In this document: positions 9,891 through 19,326 of the stretch, one piece after another
Position numbering within the stretch: position 1 is the stretch's first letter
Layout: each line of letters starts with the position of its first letter
NCBI RefSeq assembly: GCF_003286415.2
Contig: NZ_CP043450.1
Span: 3,906,001-3,970,000, forward strand
Reading direction: 5' to 3'
Length of the DNA stretch: 64,000 bases
Source: Mucilaginibacter rubeus
GTDB taxonomy: Bacteria > Bacteroidota > Bacteroidia > Sphingobacteriales > Sphingobacteriaceae
Made by a program: the position numbers and the translations under genes
Notes under the pieces: model-generated
Seen by the model: the letters and a program-made list of their open reading frames with translations, nothing else
Databases searched by the model: none
What the model was told of the DNA's origin: nothing

Positions 9891-10404
9891 CAGCAGTAAC
9901 CTCTCGCTTTTACTTTCTAAAGCAATGAATCGCGATACCAAAACGAGATAATCGCAATACCCTCTTCCCTACCAAAACCCCATTTCCGGCATAAAAAAGC
10001 AGATTACAACCGTCTACCACTCCCTTCATTTGTCATTTTTTAAAATATTTTCATTTTTTTTTCTTGTTCACAAAGCGTATCAGCTACAAAACCGAAGCAG
10101 GTGTAACCCGCTGTAAATACGCCACTTCAACGTTTGAGTTCTTCGTTATCAAAACGTATCAAAATTGATTTAATTATCTTAAAATCAATAACTTACATAA
10201 GTTCACCCTGTTGCATTATTGGTTTATTCCACTTTAAATTTACCCCACCAATTACCAATTAGTAATACGCTTAACCAACAAATCACCTATATGAAGTAAA
10301 GATCGCGCTACGGCATTTACCTGCATCGCTATTGTGTAAACCAGGTTTTCCTTTAGCTCATTCTGGCAGCTATGGCTGCTTAACCAACTAAACAGCAATA
10401 AATT
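9891..10404 (+). other. AT-rich leader of the susCD pair
   Basis: About 510 bp without a gene lies before the susC start at 10405. A weak promoter-like pair exists (TTG at 10211-10213 and TAAATTTA at 10235-10242), but the last base and the 21-nt spacing deviate from the consensus. The related motifs AAAGCGTATCA and AAAACGTATCA (near 10072 and 10151) could be regulator sites; nothing firm can be said. Confidence 0.3.
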
Positions 10405-13400
10405 ATGAAGAAAAAAATTACGCTAATTTTTGTTTTACTTATTACAATACTAACACGGACGTTTGCACAGGACGTTACCGTGAAAGGTATTGTTAAAGAC
10501 AGCCAGGGTCTGCCAATACCTGGCGCCACTGTAAAAAACAAATCAACAGGTGCCGTAACAGTTACGGATGTAAAAGGTGGCTATTCAATTACCGCAAACA
10601 GCAACGCGACGCTGGTGTTTAGCTTCGTGGGTTCGGCCACACAGGAACAACAAATTAAAGGCCGCACAACAATTGATGTAACACTGGCCGATGCCAACAA
10701 ACAATTGGAAGAGGTTGTGGTGATAGGTTACGGTACACGGGCCGTTAAAGACGTTACCGGAGCCATCAGCAGTGTTAAGGCCGAGAAACTGGAGAACGAA
10801 CACCCAGCCAGCGCTACTGACATTATCAGGGGCAATATCCCAGGCATTTCGGTTGCACTGAATACCTCGGCCAAAGGCGGCGGTACAGGCGATCTGCAGA
10901 TCAGGGGTAAAGCTTCCCTTTCGGGCAACGTTCAGCCTGTTATCGTATTGGATGGTGTTATTTATCCTGGTCAGCTGGCTGATATCAACCCTAATGATAT
11001 CGACCGCGTTGACGTACTCCGCGACCCAAGCGCGCTTGCCGTATACGGTGCGCAATCGGCCGGTGGCGTTGTAGCTATTACTACAAAAAAAGGTAAAAAA
11101 GGCGGCACGCAAATCACCTTAAATGCCAACTTCGGTATTGCGCAACTATTGCAAAATCAAAAATACTACACCGGCGACGGCTTCCTGAACTGGCGTGCCG
11201 ATGGGGCCCGCAGTTCTAACACTTCAAACCCCTATTACTATTATAGCAATCCTAACAAGCTGCCGGATGGTGTAACGCTTGCCCAATTCCTTAACGGTGC
11301 TACAGGCGACCCAACTACCATCTGGCTGCAACGTTTAGGTTTATTCCCTAATGAAATTGCCAATTACCAGGCCGGTAAAATGACAGATTGGTCAAAACTG
11401 ATATTCCGCAATGGTTTCCGCCAGGATTATACCGGTAGCTTCTCCGGTAGTTCAGAAACAGTTAAGTACTACGTATCGGGCAACTATACCAAAAACCAAA
11501 ACCTGATACAGGGCGGACAGTATACCGATGGCCGTTTCCGTGTAAACCTGGAAGGTAAAGCCGCCAAATTTTTGACGCTTGGTGTAAACGCCCAATTCGC
11601 AAGCCGCGATGAAGGCGCAGCCAGCACGCCACTTAGCGGACAAGCCATAGACGCCACTGAAGCCGACTGGACGCAGATCATCAACTCATCACCTTATGGC
11701 GATATGTACAATGCTGATGGCTCTTTGCGTCGTATTGATACTGATGACAGTGGTTTGAACCAGCGTAACCCTTTCCTGGGCAATCGCTACAATCAAAACG
11801 TGGCTGTGCAAAACACCCTGTTCTCGGTACTTTTTGCCCGTTTAGATCTTCCATTTGGTATCAAGTATACGGTGAACTATGCACCAACTATTGAATCATA
11901 CAGGAACTTCTTCTTCCGTCCGGTAGCTAACCCTAATGAGCTTTCGGGTGGTACTGCTATCCGTACACAGGAGAACCGTTACAGGTACAACCTCGATAAC
12001 ATTTTAAGCTGGAATAAAACGTTCGGCATCCACAGCTTTGATGCAACCTTCCTGCTTAACAAAGAAAAATACCAAACCTGGTATACCAATGCTTCAAACA
12101 CACAGTTAACCCCTACCGACATTTTGGGTTACCACAACATTGGTGCAGGGACCTTACCTGTTGAAAGCAGCGACGACCGCATCTATAACGCCGACGCTAT
12201 CATGGGCAGGATCAATTACACCCTGTTAGGCCGCTATATCCTGACTGCAACTGTACGCCGTGACGGTTTCTCGGCATTCGGTTTAGAACACCCACGTGAA
12301 GTATACCCCTCAGCAGCAGTAGCATGGGTATTTAGTGATGAAAGTTTCATGAAGGGCGATGCCTTTAAATGGCTTGATTATGGTAAATTACGCTTCAGCT
12401 ATGGTGCTAACGGTAACCGTACATCTACCACCACTGCCGATCCTTCTATCTCATTAGCCGTATTAGGCGGTATTAAATATCCCACCGCAAACAACTCCGG
12501 TACAGTTACCAATAACAGTGGTATTTATGTAAGTACCCTGCAAAACGCGCAGCTGAAATGGGAACGCACCGTAGGACCAAACATCGGTCTTGACTTCACC
12601 ATACTGCACAACAGGCTTAGCGGTTCGATAGACGTTTACGACCGTAAAACTACCGACCTGCTTGTTAAACGCAGTATCCTTGACGTTCAGGGTTATAACT
12701 CGTCTGGTGATTTACCGGGTGGTGCTAACAACTCAAACCCGTATACCAACATCGGCCAGGTTAATAACAAAGGCTTCGAAATTTCATTGGATGGCAAGAT
12801 CATGAAAAGTGAAAACTTTAACTGGAATGCCAGCGGTACTTTCTTCCTTAACCGCAATAAGATTGTTCACCTGTATGGCGCATTCCCGGTTACTGATGCC
12901 AACGGCGTTACTACTAACGTAGAAAAAGATGATATCGGTAACGGCTGGTTCATCGGTCATGATATCAACGCCGTTTGGGATTACAAGATCCAGGGCGTTT
13001 GGAAAACAACCGAAGCCGATCAGGCTGCAAAATATGGCGCAAAACCAGGCGATTTTAAACTGCAGGATGTAAACGGCGACTTTAAGTTTACCAACGATGA
13101 CAAACAATTCTTAGGCTCACAAAACCCGAGCTTTAGCTGGTCGTTACGTAACGATTTCAACATCTTCAAACATTTTGATGTATCGTTCCTGCTGGTATCA
13201 AGCATTGGCGCACTAAAACAATATAATCAAGCCTTAAACAATCCGGGCAGCGTAGGCTTTGCACGTATGAATTCATACGTGTTGCCTTACTGGACACCAG
13301 ATAACCAGATTGATGATTACGCCCGCTTAAACTCAGGTTCATCTGGCACTACCATCAACGTTTGGCGCAAAGCTTCATTTGTGAGGTTGCAAACGGCCTC

Positions 13401-13572
13401 TATAGGTTATACTTTCAGTCCACAGCTAATCAAACGCCTGGGTATCTCAAGCGCCAAATTATTCGTGAATGCCAGCAATGCTGCTGTGTTTTCAAGCTGG
13501 CCGCTTTGGGATCCGCAAAACGGCGGTCCTACGCCAAGATATTTATCAGCCGGGTTTAACGTAGTTTTTTAA
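10405..13572 (+). CDS. SusC/RagA-like TonB-dependent outer-membrane receptor
   Basis: This full-length SusC-family protein has 1055 residues. A 22-residue signal peptide ends at TRTFAQ. A carboxypeptidase-regulatory-like domain (about 24-107, VKGIVKDSQGLPIPGATV) is followed by the LEEVVVIGYGT segment, a plug (about 118-225, with NDIDRVDVLRDPSALAVYG), and a long beta-barrel ending in a terminal Phe. No STN domain is present, so it is not wired to a FecR/sigma pair. The susD partner starts 17 bp downstream. No glycoside hydrolase, lyase or other degradative gene accompanies the pair, so its substrate is unknown. The nearby 7TM/zinc-ribbon gene is the only candidate regulator in reach. Confidence 0.95.
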   Translation: MKKKITLIFVLLITILTRTFAQDVTVKGIVKDSQGLPIPGATVKNKSTGAVTVTDVKGGYSITANSNATLVFSFVGSATQEQQIKGRTTIDVTLADANKQLEEVVVIGYGTRAVKDVTGAISSVKAEKLENEHPASATDIIRGNIPGISVALNTSAKGGGTGDLQIRGKASLSGNVQPVIVLDGVIYPGQLADINPNDIDRVDVLRDPSALAVYGAQSAGGVVAITTKKGKKGGTQITLNANFGIAQLLQNQKYYTGDGFLNWRADGARSSNTSNPYYYYSNPNKLPDGVTLAQFLNGATGDPTTIWLQRLGLFPNEIANYQAGKMTDWSKLIFRNGFRQDYTGSFSGSSETVKYYVSGNYTKNQNLIQGGQYTDGRFRVNLEGKAAKFLTLGVNAQFASRDEGAASTPLSGQAIDATEADWTQIINSSPYGDMYNADGSLRRIDTDDSGLNQRNPFLGNRYNQNVAVQNTLFSVLFARLDLPFGIKYTVNYAPTIESYRNFFFRPVANPNELSGGTAIRTQENRYRYNLDNILSWNKTFGIHSFDATFLLNKEKYQTWYTNASNTQLTPTDILGYHNIGAGTLPVESSDDRIYNADAIMGRINYTLLGRYILTATVRRDGFSAFGLEHPREVYPSAAVAWVFSDESFMKGDAFKWLDYGKLRFSYGANGNRTSTTTADPSISLAVLGGIKYPTANNSGTVTNNSGIYVSTLQNAQLKWERTVGPNIGLDFTILHNRLSGSIDVYDRKTTDLLVKRSILDVQGYNSSGDLPGGANNSNPYTNIGQVNNKGFEISLDGKIMKSENFNWNASGTFFLNRNKIVHLYGAFPVTDANGVTTNVEKDDIGNGWFIGHDINAVWDYKIQGVWKTTEADQAAKYGAKPGDFKLQDVNGDFKFTNDDKQFLGSQNPSFSWSLRNDFNIFKHFDVSFLLVSSIGALKQYNQALNNPGSVGFARMNSYVLPYWTPDNQIDDYARLNSGSSGTTINVWRKASFVRLQTASIGYTFSPQLIKRLGISSAKLFVNASNAAVFSSWPLWDPQNGGPTPRYLSAGFNVVF

Positions 13573-13589
13573 AGAAGGGATTTTAATAC

Positions 13590-15464
13590 ATGAACAAGAT
13601 AAACAAAAACATCATGGCTGCGGCTTTAACAGCGGCAACCATATTTATAACCGGAGGCTGTACCAAGCGGGCTGATCTGTATCCGCAGGCGCCTTCAAAA
13701 TTCACGCCCGACGTAACTTATACCTCACCTGCCGCATTTAAAGCAGCTTTGGCTACCCTGAACGTAAGCGTTAGGTTTGAGTATTTCGGTGATTCGGCAC
13801 CCTTACTTACCGAATCAATATTTACTGATGCAGCGGTTGAAGGCACCACGGATAAAACCACACCGGCGCAGGATTTGAACGCCCGTATCACCCCTACCGC
13901 CAACCTAAACAGCGACGACTATAACAAAATAGGCCGGTATTGGAGCGCATGGTACCAGGGGATCCATGATTGTAACGTAATTTTATCAAGAATAGATAAT
14001 ATCAAATGGCCCTCTGATGCCGATAAAAACCTGGTAAAAGCTACGGCTTTATTTCACCGCGCTTATCGTTACTATCGTTTAGTACATGAGTTTGGCGATG
14101 TGCCTCTGCTGCTTAAAGAAGAAACTGCCGTAAACACAGGCTACTTCAGTACCCAACGTATCGTTATCCTAAAACAAATGAAAACCGACCTGGAATTTGC
14201 CGTAGCTAACCTTACGGATGCAAATGCTAAAGGCGATATTTCAAAAGGCGGTGCCGCCCACCTTTTGGCCAAGGTTGACCTTGCGCTTGGTTTATTTGAT
14301 GACGCTATCGCGGCAGCTAATGTAGCTATCAATGGCCCGTATCACTTAATGACCAGCCGCTTTGGTATTGTTGCGGGCGATGCCTCGAAAAACATCATCT
14401 GGGACCTTCACAGGCCGGAAAACAAAGCATTGGGAACCAATGCCGAGGCTTTGTACGTAGTGCTTGACCGCGAAACCCTTGACGGTGCAACACCAAACGG
14501 ATCGCAGGTGATGAGGAACTGCGTGCCGATGTGGCATAACGGCACCATCCTTACGCCAGGAGCGCTTAAACCGGGTATCTCGGATAAAGTGACCGAGGAA
14601 TTCCCGCTTACCTTATGGTATGGTCGTGGTATTGGCCGTTTACGCGGTACGCCATATGCTACCAAATATATCTGGACAGATAATACCGATTTAAGGCATG
14701 CTCCCGGCAACTGGATGAACATGACCGATCTTGTATTCAACAGCCCTGCCCTTAAAACTTCCGACCCTACCTGGTATGGCAAACACCTGGAGCAATATAC
14801 CGATGCCAACGTAAGCAAACGCTTCCTGAACGGGGCCAAAGATACCATCCGTGCATGGTTTGGCTGGCCGCATTACAAAGTGTTTATTGGCTCAGGCCCT
14901 ATCGCGCTTGATAAATGGTGGAGTCCGCCGCGCGGTACCAACACCGACTGGTACGTTTTCCGCTTAGCCGAAACCTACCTGTTACGTGCCGAAGCTTATG
15001 TATGGAAAGGACAAACAGGCCTTGCTATGGATGATATCAACAAAGTAAGGACCCGTGCAAACGCTCAACCGTTAACTGATGCCGGCAGTGTAAATATCGG
15101 TACCATTCTTGACGAGCGTCAAAGAGAACTGTATTGGGAAGAACCACGCAAAACCGAGCTTACCCGTATAGCGTTCATCTTTGCGCAAACCGGTATCCCT
15201 GCTTACAATGGCAAAACTTACAATGTGGCCAATTTTTCAACAAGCAACTTCTTCTACGACAGGATCATGGAGAAGAACGACTTTTATAAAAACCCTAACG
15301 TTGTAACTAACTCGGGTAACCACTTCACCATTTCGCCATACCACGTGCTTTGGCCTATCCCGCAAAGCGAGATCGACCTGAACGTAAATGGTCATATTAA
15401 CCAAAGCAAAGGTTACGCAGGTGCCGAAACCAACATACCAGCACTTGATAAGGTAGTTCCATAA
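13590..15464 (+). CDS. SusD/RagB-like substrate-binding lipoprotein
   Basis: This 624-residue surface lipoprotein has a signal ending in TGGC, with the lipidated Cys at residue 24. The N-terminal helical TPR scaffold includes YRYYRLVHEFGDVPLL, a segment typical of SusD proteins. The C-terminal SusD/RagB region contains RLAETYLLRAEAYVW and DERQRELYWEEPRKTEL. SusD covers its SusC transporter and captures the ligand. It is translated just after susC (17-bp gap) and is followed by a strong terminator, so the operon is just these two genes. At 624 residues it is longer than many SusD proteins. ATG at 13590 is used; a second in-frame Met at residue 9 is possible. Confidence 0.95.
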   Translation: MNKINKNIMAAALTAATIFITGGCTKRADLYPQAPSKFTPDVTYTSPAAFKAALATLNVSVRFEYFGDSAPLLTESIFTDAAVEGTTDKTTPAQDLNARITPTANLNSDDYNKIGRYWSAWYQGIHDCNVILSRIDNIKWPSDADKNLVKATALFHRAYRYYRLVHEFGDVPLLLKEETAVNTGYFSTQRIVILKQMKTDLEFAVANLTDANAKGDISKGGAAHLLAKVDLALGLFDDAIAAANVAINGPYHLMTSRFGIVAGDASKNIIWDLHRPENKALGTNAEALYVVLDRETLDGATPNGSQVMRNCVPMWHNGTILTPGALKPGISDKVTEEFPLTLWYGRGIGRLRGTPYATKYIWTDNTDLRHAPGNWMNMTDLVFNSPALKTSDPTWYGKHLEQYTDANVSKRFLNGAKDTIRAWFGWPHYKVFIGSGPIALDKWWSPPRGTNTDWYVFRLAETYLLRAEAYVWKGQTGLAMDDINKVRTRANAQPLTDAGSVNIGTILDERQRELYWEEPRKTELTRIAFIFAQTGIPAYNGKTYNVANFSTSNFFYDRIMEKNDFYKNPNVVTNSGNHFTISPYHVLWPIPQSEIDLNVNGHINQSKGYAGAETNIPALDKVVP

Positions 15465-15488
15465 TTTAGTTGATTGTGTAACATTTGG

Positions 15489-15530
15489 ACCGGGCATTAG
15501 TCAATTGATTAATGTCCGGTTTTTTGTTTT
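15489..15530 (+). terminator. Intrinsic terminator after the susCD pair
   Basis: Eleven-bp arms (15489-15499 and 15510-15520, one G-T pair) are followed directly by a run of T residues to 15530, 25 bp after the susD stop. Confidence 0.85.
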
Positions 15531-15628
15531 ATGCAGATTTTAAAGAATAAAATAATTAACCGCGGGCGCATTTATGTATTTGTTTTTTTCACATATTTAA
15601 TCATTATTTAAACCTGATATCGAAAAAC

Positions 15629-16744
15629 ATGGGCCTGTTCAATATTCTTCGTAACGAATTTATAGATGTAATAGAGTGGGTTGATACCACTCAGAATACG
15701 CTTGTATGGAAATTCCCCCGCCATGATAACGCTATTAAAATGGGGGCGAAACTCATTGTGCGCGAGTCGCAAGCGGCTGTTTTCATGAACGAGGGGCGCA
15801 TAGCCGACGTATATACTCCGGGTACTTACGAGCTTCAAACACAGAACATGCCCCTGTTAACAACCTTAATGAGCTGGAAATATGGCTTTGAAAGTCCCTT
15901 TAAGGTTGATATATTCTTCGTGAGCCTGCGCCAGTTCACAAACCAAAAATGGGGAACAAAAAATCCGGTTATGATCCGCGATGCAGAGTTTGGCCCGGTA
16001 CGCTTGAGGGCATTTGGCTCATTTAACTTTAAGGTTCAGGACCCGAAGAAATTCATTACTGAGATCTCCGCCACCAATCCGGATTTTGTTATCGAAGATA
16101 TCAATGAGCAACTGCGCAACACTGTGGTATCGCGTGGTATGGATGCCGTAGCCGAGTCGAAGATAAACGTACTCGACCTGGCAGCCAACTACAACGAAAT
16201 GGGCAAATTCATCACAGAATCTATCCAGCCCGATTTTACCGAGCTTGGCCTTAACCTGACCAAGTTACTGGTTGAAAATATTTCCCTCCCCCCTGAAGTT
16301 GAGCAAATACTTGATAAACGCAGTGAAATGGGCATACTGGGCAATCTTGGTGCTTACGCTCAATTCCAGGCTGCCAATGCTATTGAAAAATCTGCCGAGA
16401 ACACTATAGGTGGCAACCTGGGCGCTGCCGGTATGGGTTTGGGTGTTGGCGCAGCCATGATGGGCCAGGTAGGCAACATCTTTCAGCAAAACCAGGTTAC
16501 TCCTAATAACACCGATAGTAGTGTGCCCCCACCTCCCCCTGCGCCTGCTGTTCAATACCATATTGTAAAAGATGGCAAATCTGACGGGCCACACTCGTTC
16601 AACGACATCAATGCCATGATTTCCAGCGGAGCGTTAAGCAGGGAGAGTATGATCTGGAAAAAAGGTATGGCTGCATGGGCCGCCGCATCGTCTGTTGAAG
16701 AAATTGCAGAACTGTTTAGTAATGTTCCTCCGCCGATAGCTTAA
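15629..16744 (+). CDS. SPFH-domain protein (YdjI/virion-core-like) with C-terminal GYF_2 domain
   Basis: This 371-residue cytosolic protein has no signal peptide. The N-terminal two thirds (about 20-250) resemble the YdjI branch of SPFH proteins, with WKFPRHDNAIKMGAKLIVRESQ and the internal VRLRAFGSFNFKVQDP strand. A glycine/alanine-rich linker (about 260-290) and a proline run (about 302-308) precede a GYF_2 domain (about 311-360, YHIVKDGKSDGPHSFNDI). The family is known for scaffolding membrane-stress assemblies in Bacillus next to a zinc-ribbon partner, and such a partner follows here 30 bp downstream. Its precise role in Bacteroidetes is not established. Confidence 0.85.
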   Translation: MGLFNILRNEFIDVIEWVDTTQNTLVWKFPRHDNAIKMGAKLIVRESQAAVFMNEGRIADVYTPGTYELQTQNMPLLTTLMSWKYGFESPFKVDIFFVSLRQFTNQKWGTKNPVMIRDAEFGPVRLRAFGSFNFKVQDPKKFITEISATNPDFVIEDINEQLRNTVVSRGMDAVAESKINVLDLAANYNEMGKFITESIQPDFTELGLNLTKLLVENISLPPEVEQILDKRSEMGILGNLGAYAQFQAANAIEKSAENTIGGNLGAAGMGLGVGAAMMGQVGNIFQQNQVTPNNTDSSVPPPPPAPAVQYHIVKDGKSDGPHSFNDINAMISSGALSRESMIWKKGMAAWAAASSVEEIAELFSNVPPPIA

Positions 16745-16774
16745 CCTTCATCCGTTCCTAAATCTATTTCTGAA

Positions 16775-17902
16775 ATGAACAACGAGGTTAACCCATCGGC
16801 TATAAACAATTCGTTAAACTGTTCGGGCTGCGGTGCCTTATTGCACTTTAATCCGGGTACCCATAACCTACTGTGCGATTATTGCGGCGTGAGCAATACA
16901 ATTGAAAGCGCTCCCGACAGTCGCGATATTTTACCTTACGACTATGAAGAGTTTATTGCCGGTATCGATAGCAATAAACAAGGTGCAGATCTTAAAGTAG
17001 TTAATTGTAAAAACTGCGGTTCGCAAACTATTCTTGATCAGTTTGTAACATCAGATAAATGCCCCTTTTGCACAGCTCCACTGGTGCTTGACCTGGAAAG
17101 CGGGCAGCAATACGTACTTCCGCACTATATTTTACCCTTTGCCATTACTCAGCAACAGGGTATCGAATTTTTCAAAAAATGGTTAAAAAGCCTTTGGTGG
17201 GCGCCAAATGACCTGGCTAAAAAAGTAAGCGATGCTTCATCGGCACTAAAAGGCGTATACCTTCCCCATTGGACATACGATACCTACACCATAACGGATT
17301 ACAACGGCGAACGCGGCGATTACTACTACACCACTGAAACCTATACCGAAACCGTTAACGGACGCGAAGAAACCAGAACCAGGCAAGTACGCCATACCGA
17401 TTGGTCATACGCCTCAGGAAGAGTGGAATGCGATTTTAGGGATTTAATGGTCCCCGCCAGTAAATCATTACCCGAAAAAACACTGAATAAGCTTGGCCCC
17501 TGGAATTTTAACATGCTGGTTAAGTTTGATGAACGGTACATGAGCGGTTTCCGTTCCGAAACCTACCAGCTAAACCCGGAACAAGGCTTTGTTAAAGCAG
17601 CTGAGCAAACCGTTGGAGCGATTGACTCGGCCATAAGAGATGATATTGGTGGCGATGAGCAAAGGATAGATAGCACTGACACCCAATACCTTGATAAAGC
17701 GATCAAATACCTGATGCTGCCGGTTTGGGTAAGCGCCTATAACTACAATAACAAGATCTATCAATTTACAGTTAATGCCAGCACCGGCGAAGTTATTGGC
17801 CAACGACCCGTAAGTGCCCTCAAGATCATACTTGCGGTGTTGTTTGTAATAGCGCTGATAATAATTGGTGTAGTATTATATCAGAATGGGCATTCAGCGT
17901 AA
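16775..17902 (+). CDS. YdjG-like protein: two N-terminal zinc ribbons and a C-terminal membrane anchor
   Basis: This 375-residue protein begins with a TFIIB-type ribbon (CSGCG and CDYCG, about residues 16-40) and a second ribbon (CKNCG and CPFC, about 75-97). A middle domain has paired aromatic strands (YLPHWTYDTYTITDYNGERG). One transmembrane helix lies near the C-terminus (about 347-370). This layout resembles Bacillus YdjG, which works with SPFH protein YdjI at the membrane; such proteins are often mislabelled as PriA-like because of the zinc ribbons. The gene follows the SPFH gene at 30 bp and is surely in its operon. No PspA-like or YdjH-like partner is present in the window. Confidence 0.75.
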   Translation: MNNEVNPSAINNSLNCSGCGALLHFNPGTHNLLCDYCGVSNTIESAPDSRDILPYDYEEFIAGIDSNKQGADLKVVNCKNCGSQTILDQFVTSDKCPFCTAPLVLDLESGQQYVLPHYILPFAITQQQGIEFFKKWLKSLWWAPNDLAKKVSDASSALKGVYLPHWTYDTYTITDYNGERGDYYYTTETYTETVNGREETRTRQVRHTDWSYASGRVECDFRDLMVPASKSLPEKTLNKLGPWNFNMLVKFDERYMSGFRSETYQLNPEQGFVKAAEQTVGAIDSAIRDDIGGDEQRIDSTDTQYLDKAIKYLMLPVWVSAYNYNNKIYQFTVNASTGEVIGQRPVSALKIILAVLFVIALIIIGVVLYQNGHSA

Positions 17903-17927
17903 AAGAACGTTATTGTACTACGCTTAA

Positions 17928-17960
17928 AGACTTACGAAGTTTTGAAAACTTCGTAAGTCT
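17928..17960. repeat. 33-bp palindrome, likely bidirectional terminator (family A, copy 1)
   Basis: The arms AGACTTACGAAGTTTT and AAAACTTCGTAAGTCT are perfectly complementary, enclosing a single G. It lies between convergent genes ending at 17902 and 18031. A sister copy at 25280-25312 differs by paired changes that keep the stem. Confidence 0.8.
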
Positions 17961-17976
17961 GGGCTTCATTAAAAAA

Positions 17977-18008
17977 AGCGTCATTGCGAAGTACGAAGCA
18001 ATGACGCT
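17977..18008. repeat. Short palindrome related to the 94-bp repeat family
   Basis: AGCGTCATTGC and GCAATGACGCT arms flank a 10-nt centre. The TCATTGCGA and GAAGCAATGAC portions match the ends of the larger repeats at 9631 and 52815, so it may be an internally deleted derivative. It could also serve as a terminator for the minus-strand PepSY gene. Confidence 0.7.
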
Positions 18009-18030
18009 TTATGGAGTATCTCGATCCCTT

Positions 18031-19275
18031 TTATTGAATAACAAGTTCCGGCTGCACCTTCTTAGGTCGCTGCTGCTTTACAGCCGGCTTTTTATTACGT
18101 TTCCCCCACCAAATATAAAAACCGGTAATAGGCAAACTGGCAGATACCATAGCCAGGAAAAACGCCACCACCTTACCTGGAATGCCTAAAATAGCACCTA
18201 CATGGATATCGTAATTCATGCGGCGCAATTTATCGGCAGCACCGGCATCTGCATAACGCCCGGAGTATGGCCCTGCAGATTTAATCGGCTTCAGTGTGTA
18301 CTGATCAAAATTGTAAATATTGGTTTTGTAGTAAGTGCCCGAACGCAGGTAAGCTATTACCTCAACTAAATCGGCCTTTTGGCGGGGTAAATTAATATAA
18401 AAGCCCTCTGGCTTATCTTGTATAGCAATCTGGTTCCATAATTTATCTACCGATGCCATATTAAAGGAAAGCCTTGTGGTAGTATCCGATACCATGGCGG
18501 TTTCTTCGGTTAATGATTTGCCGCCAGATGTAGCCCAATATACCGATTTGCTTACCCATTGAAAACTCCATACCAGGCCGGTTAACGCTATGATGAGCAG
18601 CAATAACATGCTGTAAAAACCAAACACATTATGCAGGTCGTAATTTACACGTTTAAAGCTGGCGTTCCATTTCACTTTAAAGCTTTTGTCACGAGTGGCT
18701 TTAGTCCACTTTTTGGGCCACCATAATACCAGGCCCGATAGCAAAAGCACTACAAAAATCAGTATGGCTACCCCAATTATAGGCCGGCCAATGGGGTATG
18801 GCAACCATAAGGCACGGTGCCCGTGCAGTATAAACCTAAAGAAATCAAAGTCGCCCTTATTCCCCACAAAGTCTGTAGTTGTTTTTTTCAATACGCGCCC
18901 GCTATACGGATCAATAAAAACGGTTATCAGCAAACCTGTTTTACGGCTGTAAGAAACCGCCGCGGCAGACTGATCTGGCAGTCCGTAATTTAGCGCGGTA
19001 GGTTTCATACCTGACACAGTTTTAACAGCGATGTCTGTTAACGCCGAAGGAGGCAGCATTTTTTTATTTTGCGGCTGTACGTGCGTCCAGGGTTCGGTTA
19101 CACTACGAATCTCTTTTTCAAAAACATAAATGGCGCCTGTAATACTTACAATCACCACGATAATTCCCGAAAAAAGCCCAAGCCACAGGTGCAGCCACGC
19201 GGAGATCCTTTTAAACATCGAATCGCCTTTCTTTTTGGGTTTAACGGCTTTGGCCGGAGTAGCAGTTTTAAGCAT
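18031..19275 (-). CDS. PepSY-associated transmembrane protein (iron-regulated membrane protein)
   Basis: This 414-residue inner-membrane protein has four hydrophobic helices, at about residues 27-55, 155-180, 205-235 and 360-390. It shows the family pattern of an early WLHLWLGLFSG helix and a periplasmic PepSY-like part before HGHRALWLPYPIGRPIIG. Members of this family often accompany siderophore receptors and are thought to take part in ferric-siderophore reduction or processing; that role is not proven here. It sits 51 bp after a siderophore-type receptor on the same strand, with a perfect hairpin in the gap. ATG at 19275 gives a basic 19-residue N-tail; Met20 (MFKRISAW) is an equally plausible start. 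Confidence 0.85.
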   Translation of the reverse strand: MLKTATPAKAVKPKKKGDSMFKRISAWLHLWLGLFSGIIVVIVSITGAIYVFEKEIRSVTEPWTHVQPQNKKMLPPSALTDIAVKTVSGMKPTALNYGLPDQSAAAVSYSRKTGLLITVFIDPYSGRVLKKTTTDFVGNKGDFDFFRFILHGHRALWLPYPIGRPIIGVAILIFVVLLLSGLVLWWPKKWTKATRDKSFKVKWNASFKRVNYDLHNVFGFYSMLLLLIIALTGLVWSFQWVSKSVYWATSGGKSLTEETAMVSDTTTRLSFNMASVDKLWNQIAIQDKPEGFYINLPRQKADLVEVIAYLRSGTYYKTNIYNFDQYTLKPIKSAGPYSGRYADAGAADKLRRMNYDIHVGAILGIPGKVVAFFLAMVSASLPITGFYIWWGKRNKKPAVKQQRPKKVQPELVIQ

Positions 19276-19289
19276 ACTAAACTAAAAAG

Positions 19290-19311
19290 GCAGGCCGGGA
19301 TCCCGGCCTGC
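19290..19311 (-). terminator. Perfect 22-bp GC-rich hairpin between receptor and PepSY genes
   Basis: GCAGGCCGGGA followed by its exact complement forms an 11-bp stem with no forced loop. On the minus strand it is followed by CTTTTTAG. It would terminate or attenuate transcription after the receptor gene, reducing PepSY expression. Confidence 0.65.
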
Positions 19312-19326
19312 AGGTGAATAATTTTT

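Noticed and set aside
16775-17902. Double zinc-ribbon protein as PriA-like helicase
   Set aside because: No helicase motifs are present; only the zinc ribbons and a C-terminal membrane helix, which fit a YdjG-like protein.
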